Below are positions 19,197-27,524 of a DNA stretch of 64,000 nt, in pieces. The notes below the pieces were generated by a model. That model did not search any database. It was not told the DNA's origin and saw only the letters and a program-made list of their open reading frames with translations. Source of the stretch: CAZJAT01 sp964544145 (GTDB lineage: Bacteria > Hydrothermota > 32-111); assembly GCA_964544145.1 (NCBI GenBank), contig CAZJAT010000009.1:5937-69936 (forward strand), written 5' to 3'. A program made the translations under genes and the position numbers. The first letter of the stretch is position 1. Each line of letters starts with the position of its first letter.

Positions 19197-19453
19197 ACAT
19201 TATATTAATTATCTCAGGAATATTAATAGCTGCTGCAGTATTATTATCATTTATACGCTTTATAATCGGTCCTACTGTATATGACCGAATAGCAGCGCTG
19301 GATGTTCTGACACTTATTACAACTGTTGTAATAATTGTACTGTCTATTATGTATAAACAGAAAATATTTATGGATGCGGCAATTGTTTATTCTATACTAT
19401 CCTTTATAGGCGTTGTTGCATTTGCAAGATTTATGGAGCGGAAAAATGATTAA
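19193..19453 (+). CDS. Mrp/Mnh subunit F-like protein (MbxB)
   Basis: An 86-residue membrane protein with three helices. FIIGPTVYDRIAALDVLT near residues 23-40 is the MnhF signature; the third helix ends with FARFMERK. The start codon overlaps the end of the E-like gene by 4 bases. Part of the antiporter-like membrane arm. Confidence 0.9.
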   Translation: MNIILIISGILIAAAVLLSFIRFIIGPTVYDRIAALDVLTLITTVVIIVLSIMYKQKIFMDAAIVYSILSFIGVVAFARFMERKND

Positions 19454-19763
19454 TCAATATATTGGAGCAATACTATTTCTTATAGGTTCAATATTCCTCT
19501 TTCTCGGAGCTCTGGGACTTATAAGAATGCCTGACATATTTAACCGTCTGCAGGCCGGTACAAAAGCAACTACACTTGGTATAATGTTTACTGTTATAGG
19601 CGCAGGTATATATTATCCGGACATTATGCTGAAAGCAATACTGATTGTCCTGTTCATTTTGATGACTAATCCTGTATCATCAAGCACTCTTTCGCGCAGT
19701 GCATATAAAAGCGGTATAAAATATTATGAAAAAACCATAAATGAGGTGAAAGACCTATGTTAG
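19446..19763 (+). CDS. Mrp/Mnh subunit G-like protein (MbxC)
   Basis: A 105-residue membrane protein with three helices. FLGALGLIRMPDIFNRLQAGTK near residues 18-39 is the MnhG signature; the third helix includes ILMTNPVSSSTLSRSAY, also typical. ATG 19446 is preferred over an upstream in-frame codon because GGAG precedes it at a normal distance. It overlaps the F-like gene by 8 bases. Confidence 0.9.
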   Translation: MINQYIGAILFLIGSIFLFLGALGLIRMPDIFNRLQAGTKATTLGIMFTVIGAGIYYPDIMLKAILIVLFILMTNPVSSSTLSRSAYKSGIKYYEKTINEVKDLC

Positions 19764-20002
19764 AAATTATTATTACTGGAATTTTAACATTGCTTTCCCT
19801 GGGAACATTGATATTTATTTTTATCACCAGGAGTATTATCAATGCAGCCATAGGTTCGGCATTGATATCCCTTTTCATTTCCATAATGTTTCTGATTATG
19901 AAAGCCCCTGATGTGGCAATGACTGAAGCTTCCATAGGCGCTGCCATAAGCGGGGCCATACTTATAGGAATAATTATGAAAATACGCAAGGAGGACAGAT
20001 GA
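19757..20002 (+). CDS. MbhD/DUF4040-type membrane subunit (MbxD)
   Basis: An 81-residue protein with three helices. MKAPDVAMTEASIGAAIS near residues 48-65 is the conserved block of the MbhD / C-terminal MrpA domain. GAGG lies 9 nt before ATG. In Mrp antiporters this segment is fused inside MrpA; as a free subunit it is typical of Mbh, Mbx and Mbs complexes. Confidence 0.88.
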   Translation: MLEIIITGILTLLSLGTLIFIFITRSIINAAIGSALISLFISIMFLIMKAPDVAMTEASIGAAISGAILIGIIMKIRKEDR

Positions 20003-20688
20003 GAAAATTATTTATATTGGCAGTATTTGCATTCCTTGCTGTATCACTTATTATATTTTTCTATCAGATAAATATAAATACTTCCGGGGTAAACGCTGAA
20101 ACAGCATCCTACTATTTGACACATAATGCTGAAGATTTCAATATCCCCAATGTTGTTACATCAATAGTCACTCAATACAGAGGATATGATACCATAGGTG
20201 AGATAACAGTGCTCTTTCTGGCAATTATAGGTGTTTATATGCTTGTGACTGCAAGCGGACTGAAGAGCATTGACAAATTACTTAACAAACCCGGTTATAT
20301 TGTCAATATTGCATCCACAATATTGTTTCCTCTGATCATGTTAATTGGAGCTTATATAATTGTCAATGGGCATCTCTCGCCGGGCGGCGGATTCCAGGGC
20401 GGAGCAGTCATAGGTTCAGGCATGATACTAATGATGCTGTCAGGCAATATTAAAGAACTGAATAAAACAGCCACACATATCACAGAATCTCTTTCTGTTA
20501 CGATTATAATGCTTATTGGACTTTTAGGGATATACTATTTCAATGCATTCCTTGCAAACATAATAGGTGACATGGGTATTTTTGGAAACATATTGTCAGG
20601 TGGAATAATCCCAATTATATATGCTTTGATAGGAATTAAAGTAGCTGTGGAATTCTTTCATTTAAGCGAATACCTTCTAAGGAGTTAA
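19999..20688 (+). CDS. MbhE plus MnhB fused membrane subunit (MbxE/F)
   Basis: A 229-residue membrane protein. The N-terminal half has the MbhE-like pattern, with NVVTSIVTQYRGYDTIGEIT near 51-70. The C-terminal half is the MnhB domain, with IVNGHLSPGGGFQGGAVIG near 120-138. About six membrane helices are expected. In Pyrococcus Mbh the two parts are separate genes (E and F); here they are joined. AAGGAGG precedes ATG. The next gene starts 1 base after the stop. Confidence 0.88.
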   Translation: MRKLFILAVFAFLAVSLIIFFYQININTSGVNAETASYYLTHNAEDFNIPNVVTSIVTQYRGYDTIGEITVLFLAIIGVYMLVTASGLKSIDKLLNKPGYIVNIASTILFPLIMLIGAYIIVNGHLSPGGGFQGGAVIGSGMILMMLSGNIKELNKTATHITESLSVTIIMLIGLLGIYYFNAFLANIIGDMGIFGNILSGGIIPIIYALIGIKVAVEFFHLSEYLLRS

Positions 20689-20689
20689 T

Positions 20690-21052
20690 ATGGAAAATAT
20701 ATTAAACATACTCTTTTATACAAATGGTGCATTACTTCTTATAGGAGGTATTATAATCGCGCTAATTTCAAGGAATTTAATAAAGATGATTATTGGATTT
20801 GTTGTTGCTGAAACAGGGATTAATATTCTGCTTATAAGTATTGGTTATTCATATAATAAGTTACCGCCTATTCTAAATGCTTTTCAACAGAAGAGCGGGG
20901 CGTCAATTGCTGTTGACCCGGTACCTCAGGCACTGGTACTCACATCAATTGTCATAGGTATTGCAACAACTGCATTATTTCTGTTTTATGTACTCAGGTT
21001 TTATAAAAAACATGGAACATTGAATAGAGATGCCGGAGGTGAGAATGATTAA
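20690..21052 (+). CDS. Mrp/Mnh subunit C-like (NuoK-like) protein (MbxG)
   Basis: A 120-residue NuoK/MrpC-type membrane protein with three helices. The MnhC block is clear: IIGFVVAETGINILLISIG near 35-53, including the membrane Glu, and DPVPQALVLTSIVIGIATTAL near 76-96. AAGGAG precedes ATG. It overlaps the next gene by 8 bases. Confidence 0.92.
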   Translation: MENILNILFYTNGALLLIGGIIIALISRNLIKMIIGFVVAETGINILLISIGYSYNKLPPILNAFQQKSGASIAVDPVPQALVLTSIVIGIATTALFLFYVLRFYKKHGTLNRDAGGEND

Positions 21053-22547
21053 TCCTGTTATTACCATTATTCTGCTTTTCCTGCTTGGATTCCTTGCTCC
21101 TCTTCTATTTAAGAAAGCAGAGAGATTATACAAGGCTATCATACTTCTTGTTTTTCTATTTAATATAACTGAATTTATTATAATAATTCCTTCAGTAATA
21201 CAGACACCTGTACAGGTATTTATGAGTAATATAATTGCCCCTTTCGGCATAATGATAACATTCGGACTCTCCGGTTCCATCTTAGCATTGATGATCAATC
21301 TCATTGCCTTTGCAATTGTATTATTCAAATTGAATTCTGCACATAATTCTGACAATCCGACAGTATTTTACACTGTATTTCCTATATTGATAGGAGCACT
21401 TATATCACTGTTGAATACACAGGACATATTCAATATGTTTGTCTTTGTGGAAATTGTCACAATTAGTGTATATATCCTGTCCGGACTGAAACAGACACAA
21501 ACAAGTGATATATCAACACTGAAATTTATAACAGGTACCTCACTGGGTTCATTACTCATATTAATTGGTATTGGTGGGATTTACGCATTGACAGGAACTC
21601 TTAATATTCCTCATATAGTAGCAATGATTAATGGATATGCAACATTCAATCTGCACCTTTTCAATATATCGGTTCTTATGATTCTGATTGGACTTATGTT
21701 TGAAGCATATATCTTCCCATTCAATATATTTGTTATTGGTATTTATCGCTCATCACAGACATTAAATGGTGCAATATATTCGGGACTCATTCAGTCAGTA
21801 ATTCTTTTTGTTACTGTTAAATTAATATATTTCCTAATCAATAATCCCGTCTTTCTAAATATTATCATTATTGCTGGTATTGTAACGATTGGCGTTTCAC
21901 AATTTTCTGCTTTTGCATCAAAGAATAAAAAGAGTATGCTTGCATTTTCATCATTCTCTGTTTCCGGATTATTGATATCACTCACAGCTATAGCAGTAAA
22001 ATCTGGAATGAAGAATGAGATATTCACACTTATAATAATGATGATTATTATTCATGGAGTAAGTAAATTCATAATGTTTATGGCATCTGACAGGTTTGTT
22101 GATGAAAAGGGTTATATTTTGAAAGGAAAAGCCGCTGGTCCATTCTCATTATTGGCATTTATAGCCGGTGCACTGACACTTTCAGGACTGCCTCCATTCC
22201 CGGGTTTCTATATTAAATTCAGAATACTGACAGAATTGTTAAGAATGAATTATGGTTGGATGATAATAGTTATCCTTATATCAGCTCTCCTGGAAATCAT
22301 ATATTTACTCAAGACAGCAAGGGAGTTTTCTCTGCACAATGCCGCAGAGGAAGGTGAACCCGTGTTCTCAATGCTGCCCAGTATATTAACCCTTATAATC
22401 ATACTTCTTTTTACAGTCAATGCGGATTATATGTACAGGGCGTCAAACAATCTTGATTTTACTGAAGAGATGCAGCAATCAGTGAGCATTGTTAAAAATA
22501 ATATTGCAGATGAAGGTTCAATCTCCGTGAACCCAAATAAGGAGTAA
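21045..22547 (+). CDS. antiporter-like proton/sodium-translocating subunit (MbxH, MrpD/NuoN-like)
   Basis: A 500-residue multi-helix protein of the proton-conducting transporter family. ATG 21045 has GGAGG a few bases upstream and is preferred to 21030. The family features are seen: the membrane Glu in FNMFVFVEIVTISVYILSG, charged residues in the central helices, and SGLPPFPGFYIKFRIL in a late helix. It is expected to form one ion-translocating unit of the membrane arm. The transported ion (proton or sodium) cannot be read directly. Confidence 0.93.
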   Translation: MINPVITIILLFLLGFLAPLLFKKAERLYKAIILLVFLFNITEFIIIIPSVIQTPVQVFMSNIIAPFGIMITFGLSGSILALMINLIAFAIVLFKLNSAHNSDNPTVFYTVFPILIGALISLLNTQDIFNMFVFVEIVTISVYILSGLKQTQTSDISTLKFITGTSLGSLLILIGIGGIYALTGTLNIPHIVAMINGYATFNLHLFNISVLMILIGLMFEAYIFPFNIFVIGIYRSSQTLNGAIYSGLIQSVILFVTVKLIYFLINNPVFLNIIIIAGIVTIGVSQFSAFASKNKKSMLAFSSFSVSGLLISLTAIAVKSGMKNEIFTLIIMMIIIHGVSKFIMFMASDRFVDEKGYILKGKAAGPFSLLAFIAGALTLSGLPPFPGFYIKFRILTELLRMNYGWMIIVILISALLEIIYLLKTAREFSLHNAAEEGEPVFSMLPSILTLIIILLFTVNADYMYRASNNLDFTEEMQQSVSIVKNNIADEGSISVNPNKE

Positions 22548-22549
22548 TA

Positions 22550-24415
22550 ATGGCGAATGTACTGTATTTTTATGCAATGATAATGAGCATAACCCTGATA
22601 TATATTATTGGAGATATTTCAAAGATATTAAGAAACATACTTGCAGTATTTGTGTTCATATACTCCTTGATAAGTACTGTGTTACTTACAGAAAGCGGTT
22701 TTTCTATACCTGTAATGCAGTCAATGAATATAAATATGTCATTCTCAAGTTCAGGGATTGGTTCTTTCTTTGTAATACTCAATCATATAGCTTTCGGTAT
22801 TATTTTGGTGAATATACTTAATAATATGAAAACTAAAATGGATAATGGATTCTTTTTTATGATGTTTCTCATATTCTATCTTTCCACTCTGATGTTCATG
22901 TCAAGCAATCTATTCACATTCTTCATAATGTGGGAATTTATCTCTGTTTTAATATATCTAAACACAGGTATTCTTAGCGTCAAGAAATCAGCAGGGCTTA
23001 AATATCTTTCAATGAATGCAGCAGGCGGACTATTGCTCCTTGCAGCTGTTGCACTTATATATAATTATACAGGTAGTCTTGATTTCAGCAGATTATCATC
23101 TCTGTACTATCTTATACCTTATAATTCAGCACGCTTGATTGTATTATTATTTACATCTGCTATGCTCATAAAATCAGCTTTTTGGGGACTTCATACATGG
23201 GTTAATGATGCATATATGGAATCCAATACCGGATTTACCGCATATCTATCGGCAATACTTTCTAAAATGGGGATATTCGGCCTCATTGTACTATATTTCA
23301 GAGTTTTCCCCTATGATTATATTATAGGTTTATTCACATTCAGCAATATCAGCTTTTTTACACTATTCTTTGCAATAGGTGGTTCACTGACTGCATTATT
23401 TGCTACTATTGTAGCAGTAAAACAGCAAAATATAAAAAGTGTACTTACTTATTCTTCAGTTGCCCAGATCGGTTATATACTTGCTTCATTCGGATTGGGC
23501 TACAGTTGGGCATTGATATCTGTAATGACAGTAGTAACCGTTCATATGCTTGTAAAAACCTCACTCTTTACTGATCTCTTCTTTATAGAGTATAAAACAG
23601 GAAGCACTGATGCAGGGAAATTGGGTGGACTCATCAAAGTAATACCATTCACATTCATTTCAACGCTTATATCTATCATTGCATTAGCCGGGATTGTACC
23701 ACTTATGGGATTTTCCGCCAAATGGATATATTATGGGAATATGTTCATTTCCGGACATTACATTCCGCTGACAATATCGCTTCTCGCTTCAACAATAGCA
23801 TTCCTGTACTGTTATAAAATACTCTCAACCGTTTTTCTAGGTCAGCTTTCAGACAGAAATGCTCCTATAAGATATTTTAATTCATTTGGTGATTATGCAG
23901 TAACAATCGTTAACATGATTATACCTGCAGGCCTTGTGTTTTTTGGTATATATCCGTATCCGTTTTTCAATTTTATGCTGGCCAGGTTAAATGAACTTGT
24001 GCCTTCACCCAATATACTCATATCCGGTAATTTTATTGAATCATCAATTGGTTATTGGAATCCATTATGGATCGGTTCGGCTGTAATAATCACATTTATT
24101 TCAATGCTTGCTATATTCATTATTTTCTTCAAGAAATCAGCAAGGGTATCGCAGACAGATATTGCAATGTCTGCCGAAATAATCAACAGAAATACCCCTC
24201 TCCACTATGTTTCCAATTTTTATGACGGTTTCATTGATGCTGTTAATCCGATACTCAAAATAAATTCTGAACGCTTTTACAGGACTATATATACTGCCAT
24301 ATCGGATACAGGCGACCTGCTTAAGCGTGTGCATTTCAATAGTCTTACAAGTAAGAACATGATGATAGGACTTTTGCTGCTTATATTAATTATCTATTTA
24401 TGGAGTGCCGTATGA
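22550..24415 (+). CDS. second antiporter-like subunit (MbxH', MrpA/NuoL-like)
   Basis: A 621-residue member of the same transporter family, longer than the previous one. Seen: FFIMWEFISVLIYLNTG with the conserved Glu, then LIKSAFWGLHTWVNDAY with Lys and His, and an internal segment VAVKQQNIKSVLTYSSVAQIG that is highly typical of NuoL/MrpA. The C-terminal ~120 residues are extra, with a final helix at the end. Two antiporter-like genes in a row (H and H') separate Mbx/Mbs operons from Mbh hydrogenase operons. It overlaps the next gene by 4 bases. Confidence 0.92.
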   Translation: MANVLYFYAMIMSITLIYIIGDISKILRNILAVFVFIYSLISTVLLTESGFSIPVMQSMNINMSFSSSGIGSFFVILNHIAFGIILVNILNNMKTKMDNGFFFMMFLIFYLSTLMFMSSNLFTFFIMWEFISVLIYLNTGILSVKKSAGLKYLSMNAAGGLLLLAAVALIYNYTGSLDFSRLSSLYYLIPYNSARLIVLLFTSAMLIKSAFWGLHTWVNDAYMESNTGFTAYLSAILSKMGIFGLIVLYFRVFPYDYIIGLFTFSNISFFTLFFAIGGSLTALFATIVAVKQQNIKSVLTYSSVAQIGYILASFGLGYSWALISVMTVVTVHMLVKTSLFTDLFFIEYKTGSTDAGKLGGLIKVIPFTFISTLISIIALAGIVPLMGFSAKWIYYGNMFISGHYIPLTISLLASTIAFLYCYKILSTVFLGQLSDRNAPIRYFNSFGDYAVTIVNMIIPAGLVFFGIYPYPFFNFMLARLNELVPSPNILISGNFIESSIGYWNPLWIGSAVIITFISMLAIFIIFFKKSARVSQTDIAMSAEIINRNTPLHYVSNFYDGFIDAVNPILKINSERFYRTIYTAISDTGDLLKRVHFNSLTSKNMMIGLLLLILIIYLWSAV

Positions 24416-25308
24416 ATATTCTATTGACAATAATTGGAATACTGTGTGTATATCTCTATGGTCTCTTTCTCATGGGATTAGGCCGGAAGATCAGTGCACG
24501 CGTGCAATTGAGATATGGTCCGACTGTATTCCAGAATTATATTGATGTAATAAAACTCTGGACAAAGAAATCAAATATATCTCATGGTGTAATGTTTGAT
24601 CTCGGTCCCGCATTTCTGCTTACTGGTTCAATAGGGACATTACTTCTTATACCAATAGCAGCATCCGATAAATTGATATTCTTCGGATTTTCAGGCGATA
24701 TATTTGTAATTATGTATCTAATGGTTTTTGGTTCATTGGGATTTGCACTGGCAACAAGTCAGGGTGCCAATCCGTACGGTATTATGGGTATTGCTCGCGC
24801 ATTAACACTTCTTGGAGCTTATGAATTACCCTTTATTTTAGGTGTTGTTATACTTATGATGGATTCCAATTCCGCATCTCTTGCTAATATAATCAGCTCT
24901 CAATCCGGAGGTATAGCAAATTGGTATATCTTCAGACAACCGCTAGCTGCAATACCGGCATTTATAGCTCTTTTGGGCATGATGGGCAAACAGCCCTTTG
25001 ATATTCCTATTGCACCGCAGGAAGTTGCAACAGGACCTATGACTGAATTCGGAGGCAAATATCTTGGCATGATGATGTCCAGTCATGCAATATTCATGGT
25101 TGCAAAATTCATTTTGTTTGCTGATCTGTTTCTGGGGGGAGCAAGCAATCCTCTTAATATGGCTTTCAAGGTATTTTTGATATGGTTGTATCCGCTTTTT
25201 GTAGGACTCGTTTATCCCAGATTTACAACATCACAGGCAGTTAAATTTTTCTGGGGTGTGCCTTCATTGATCGGATTGATAGGATTAATCTATAACTGGT
25301 TGAGGTAA
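24412..25308 (+). CDS. NuoH-like membrane anchor subunit (MbxM)
   Basis: A 298-residue NuoH/EchB/MbhM-type protein with about eight helices that ties the hydrophilic arm to the membrane arm. ATG 24412 has GGAG upstream; the longer reading from 24400 is rejected. Family blocks: GRKISARVQLRYGPTVFQNY near 26, GANPYGIMGIARALTLLGAYELP near 122, and KQPFDIPIAPQEVATGP near 195. Confidence 0.93.
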   Translation: MNILLTIIGILCVYLYGLFLMGLGRKISARVQLRYGPTVFQNYIDVIKLWTKKSNISHGVMFDLGPAFLLTGSIGTLLLIPIAASDKLIFFGFSGDIFVIMYLMVFGSLGFALATSQGANPYGIMGIARALTLLGAYELPFILGVVILMMDSNSASLANIISSQSGGIANWYIFRQPLAAIPAFIALLGMMGKQPFDIPIAPQEVATGPMTEFGGKYLGMMMSSHAIFMVAKFILFADLFLGGASNPLNMAFKVFLIWLYPLFVGLVYPRFTTSQAVKFFWGVPSLIGLIGLIYNWLR

Positions 25309-25310
25309 AA

Positions 25311-25850
25311 ATGGCGGATAGTAAAAGAAATATATTTCAAATAATTGATGACTGGGCAAATGCCCGTTCAATATGGCTTCTAATGTACTGCACAGGATGC
25401 GGTGCTATTGAATTGCCTCCTACAATGACATCAAGGTATGACATGGAGAGATTCGGTATAGGACCGGCAGGCACACCAAGACAGGCAGATGTGCTCCTTA
25501 TTACCGGATACCTGTCAATTAAGACATTGAAGCGTGTAATTAGAGCATATGAACAGATGCAGTCCCCGAAATATGTAATCGGGTTAGGTGCATGCACAAT
25601 CAATGGCGGAATGTACTGGGATTCTTACAATACAATAAAAATGCTTGATATGTATCTACCTGTTGATGTATGGATTGCAGGATGCATGCCCAGACCGGAA
25701 AGCGTTATATCAGGACTCAATCATCTTTCCTCAATGATAAAGGAAGGACGAGCAGATGGATGGAAGAAATATCAGGAAAATCTTAAATGGTACAGATCCA
25801 ATCAGAAGAAGGTTATCAGTAAATGGGATCTGCCCGAATACAGTTACTGA
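25311..25850 (+). CDS. NuoB-like Fe-S subunit (MbxJ)
   Basis: A 179-residue homologue of the hydrogenase small subunit/NuoB. It should hold the proximal [4Fe-4S] cluster next to the large subunit. All four ligands are visible: Cys27 and Cys30 in YCTGCGAIE, Cys95 in GLGACTINGG, and Cys125 in AGCMPRPE. GAGG lies before ATG. It starts 2 bases after the NuoH-like gene. Confidence 0.93.
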   Translation: MADSKRNIFQIIDDWANARSIWLLMYCTGCGAIELPPTMTSRYDMERFGIGPAGTPRQADVLLITGYLSIKTLKRVIRAYEQMQSPKYVIGLGACTINGGMYWDSYNTIKMLDMYLPVDVWIAGCMPRPESVISGLNHLSSMIKEGRADGWKKYQENLKWYRSNQKKVISKWDLPEYSY

Positions 25851-25858
25851 GGTGAACA

Positions 25859-26419
25859 ATGGATGAAAACAGAGAATTAAATGACCTTTTAAAGAGATTT
25901 TCAAAGACATTTGCACCTGATAATTACAGTTTCAATGACAAAAATACACTATCAATCAAAATGTCATTAAATGAATTATTCAATGCAATTGAGTATCTTT
26001 ATGAATATGAAAGATATAGGCATATGTCAATGATGAGTTATGCTGACAGATTGGAAAATAATTCAATAGAATTGTTTTATATTCTGTATTCATATGAGAA
26101 TTACTGCACAATAATACTTTCAGCAGATTTGAACAGGGAAAAACCAATATTTGTAACACTTAAACATATCTTTCCGCAAGCAGAGACATTTGAGATTGAA
26201 TTCAATGAAATGATGGGAATAGAATTCAAAGGAAACAGCAGAATGGGCGAAGAATTTATACTTGAAGGATGGACTGACAAGCCGCCTATGAGACGGGACT
26301 TTGATACATTAGAATATGTCAATGATAATTATATGTTCCGTTCAGGCAGGGAAGATGCGGTAGATGTAAGAGAGCATATAAAGGTTATGTTTGATGAAAA
26401 AGGAGGACTGGATGACTGA
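25859..26419 (+). CDS. NuoC-like subunit (MbxK)
   Basis: A 186-residue NuoC/MbhK-type protein, the 30-kDa-subunit family. The conserved ending is clear: FPQAETFEIEFNEMMGIEF, then LEGWTDKPPMRRDF, the usual site where NuoC-type subunits join the large subunit. The first 60 residues are poorly conserved. A GAGGTG site precedes ATG. It overlaps the large-subunit gene by 8 bases. Confidence 0.87.
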   Translation: MDENRELNDLLKRFSKTFAPDNYSFNDKNTLSIKMSLNELFNAIEYLYEYERYRHMSMMSYADRLENNSIELFYILYSYENYCTIILSADLNREKPIFVTLKHIFPQAETFEIEFNEMMGIEFKGNSRMGEEFILEGWTDKPPMRRDFDTLEYVNDNYMFRSGREDAVDVREHIKVMFDEKGGLDD

Positions 26420-27521
26420 AAATAAAACAGTTAAAATATATTTCGGTCCTCAGCATCCCGGGATAACGGGTAATATGATGATGGAATTTGATATGCTCGG
26501 CGAAACAATAGTAAAAGCCAAGACACATGTAGGTTATTTGCATAGAGCATTTGAAAAATTAATGGAGCGAAGAAATTATCTTCAGAACTTCACAATTGTC
26601 TGCCGTATATGTGTACCGGAACCAGATGTTAATGAACAGGCATATTCAATGGCTGTTGAACAGCTAGCCGGCATTGAAGTACCTCTTAGGGCAAAATATA
26701 TCCGTGTAATTGTAATGGAAATGGCCCGATTGATATCATATATTATGTGGAGCGGGGGCCAGGCTGCTTCAATGGGTTTATATACAATGCCCCAATGGTC
26801 ATTTGCAGATAGGGATTATCTCATAGACCTGTTTGAAGAATTATCAGGGGCACGCATTTATCACATGTATATATGGCCAGGTGGAGTTAGAAGGGATTTA
26901 CCGGCAAAGTGGTCTGATAAATTGCTTTCCACTCTGGATTATATTGAGAAAAGGCTGATTGACTATGATAAGATATTCTTTGAAAATGACATATTCTTCA
27001 AAAGATCCAAGGGAGTGGGGATTGTGGAGCCGGAACTAGCACGAGAAAGGGGATTGGCAGGACCTGTACTCAGAGCATGCGGAATATCCGAGGATGTGCG
27101 TATCAATAACCCTTATGAGGTATATAATAAACTTAATGTTAGTCCTATAACAGAAAACGGCGGAGATATATATGCAAGAGCAATGGTTAGACGCAGAGAA
27201 ATGGACCAATCAATAAGCATTATAAGACAGGCATTAAATGATATGCCATCAGGACCATTTTATAAACGTCCATTTGATAATCCATTTAAATTTACCATAG
27301 AATCTAATCAGACATATCAGAAGATTGAATCAGCAAGAGGAGAATACGGATATTTCGTAGTTTCTGATGGTACTGATAAACCTAGAAGAGTACATGTCAG
27401 AGGTCCTGGATTTGTTCATGCATTCACATTGCTTGAGAACCTTTTAATTGGAAATAAACTTGCGGATGTACCGGTGATAATGACCAGTCTTGGTATTTGT
27501 CCGCCTGAAATAGAGAGGTGA
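26412..27521 (+). CDS. NuoD/NiFe-hydrogenase-like large subunit (MbxL), incomplete metal site
   Basis: A 369-residue large subunit from ATG 26412, which has AGGAGG 5 nt upstream. The N-terminus shows YFGPQHPGITGNM and GYLHRAFEKLMERRNY. Where NiFe hydrogenases have the first CxxC, this protein has Cys64-x-x-Cys67 (VCRIC). At the C-terminus, where hydrogenases have DPCxxC, it reads GICPPEIER: Cys363 is kept but the second Cys is Glu366. So three of four nickel-iron ligands remain. That excludes a normal NiFe hydrogenase and fits the Mbx/Mbs group, which is not hydrogen-evolving. The electron acceptor cannot be read from sequence. Confidence 0.9.
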   Translation: MTENKTVKIYFGPQHPGITGNMMMEFDMLGETIVKAKTHVGYLHRAFEKLMERRNYLQNFTIVCRICVPEPDVNEQAYSMAVEQLAGIEVPLRAKYIRVIVMEMARLISYIMWSGGQAASMGLYTMPQWSFADRDYLIDLFEELSGARIYHMYIWPGGVRRDLPAKWSDKLLSTLDYIEKRLIDYDKIFFENDIFFKRSKGVGIVEPELARERGLAGPVLRACGISEDVRINNPYEVYNKLNVSPITENGGDIYARAMVRRREMDQSISIIRQALNDMPSGPFYKRPFDNPFKFTIESNQTYQKIESARGEYGYFVVSDGTDKPRRVHVRGPGFVHAFTLLENLLIGNKLADVPVIMTSLGICPPEIER

Positions 27522-27524
27522 CAA

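Noticed and set aside
26412..27521. NiFe hydrogenase large subunit
   Set aside because: The distal CxxC is CxxE, and the gene order has the H/H' pair of Mbx/Mbs rather than Mbh.
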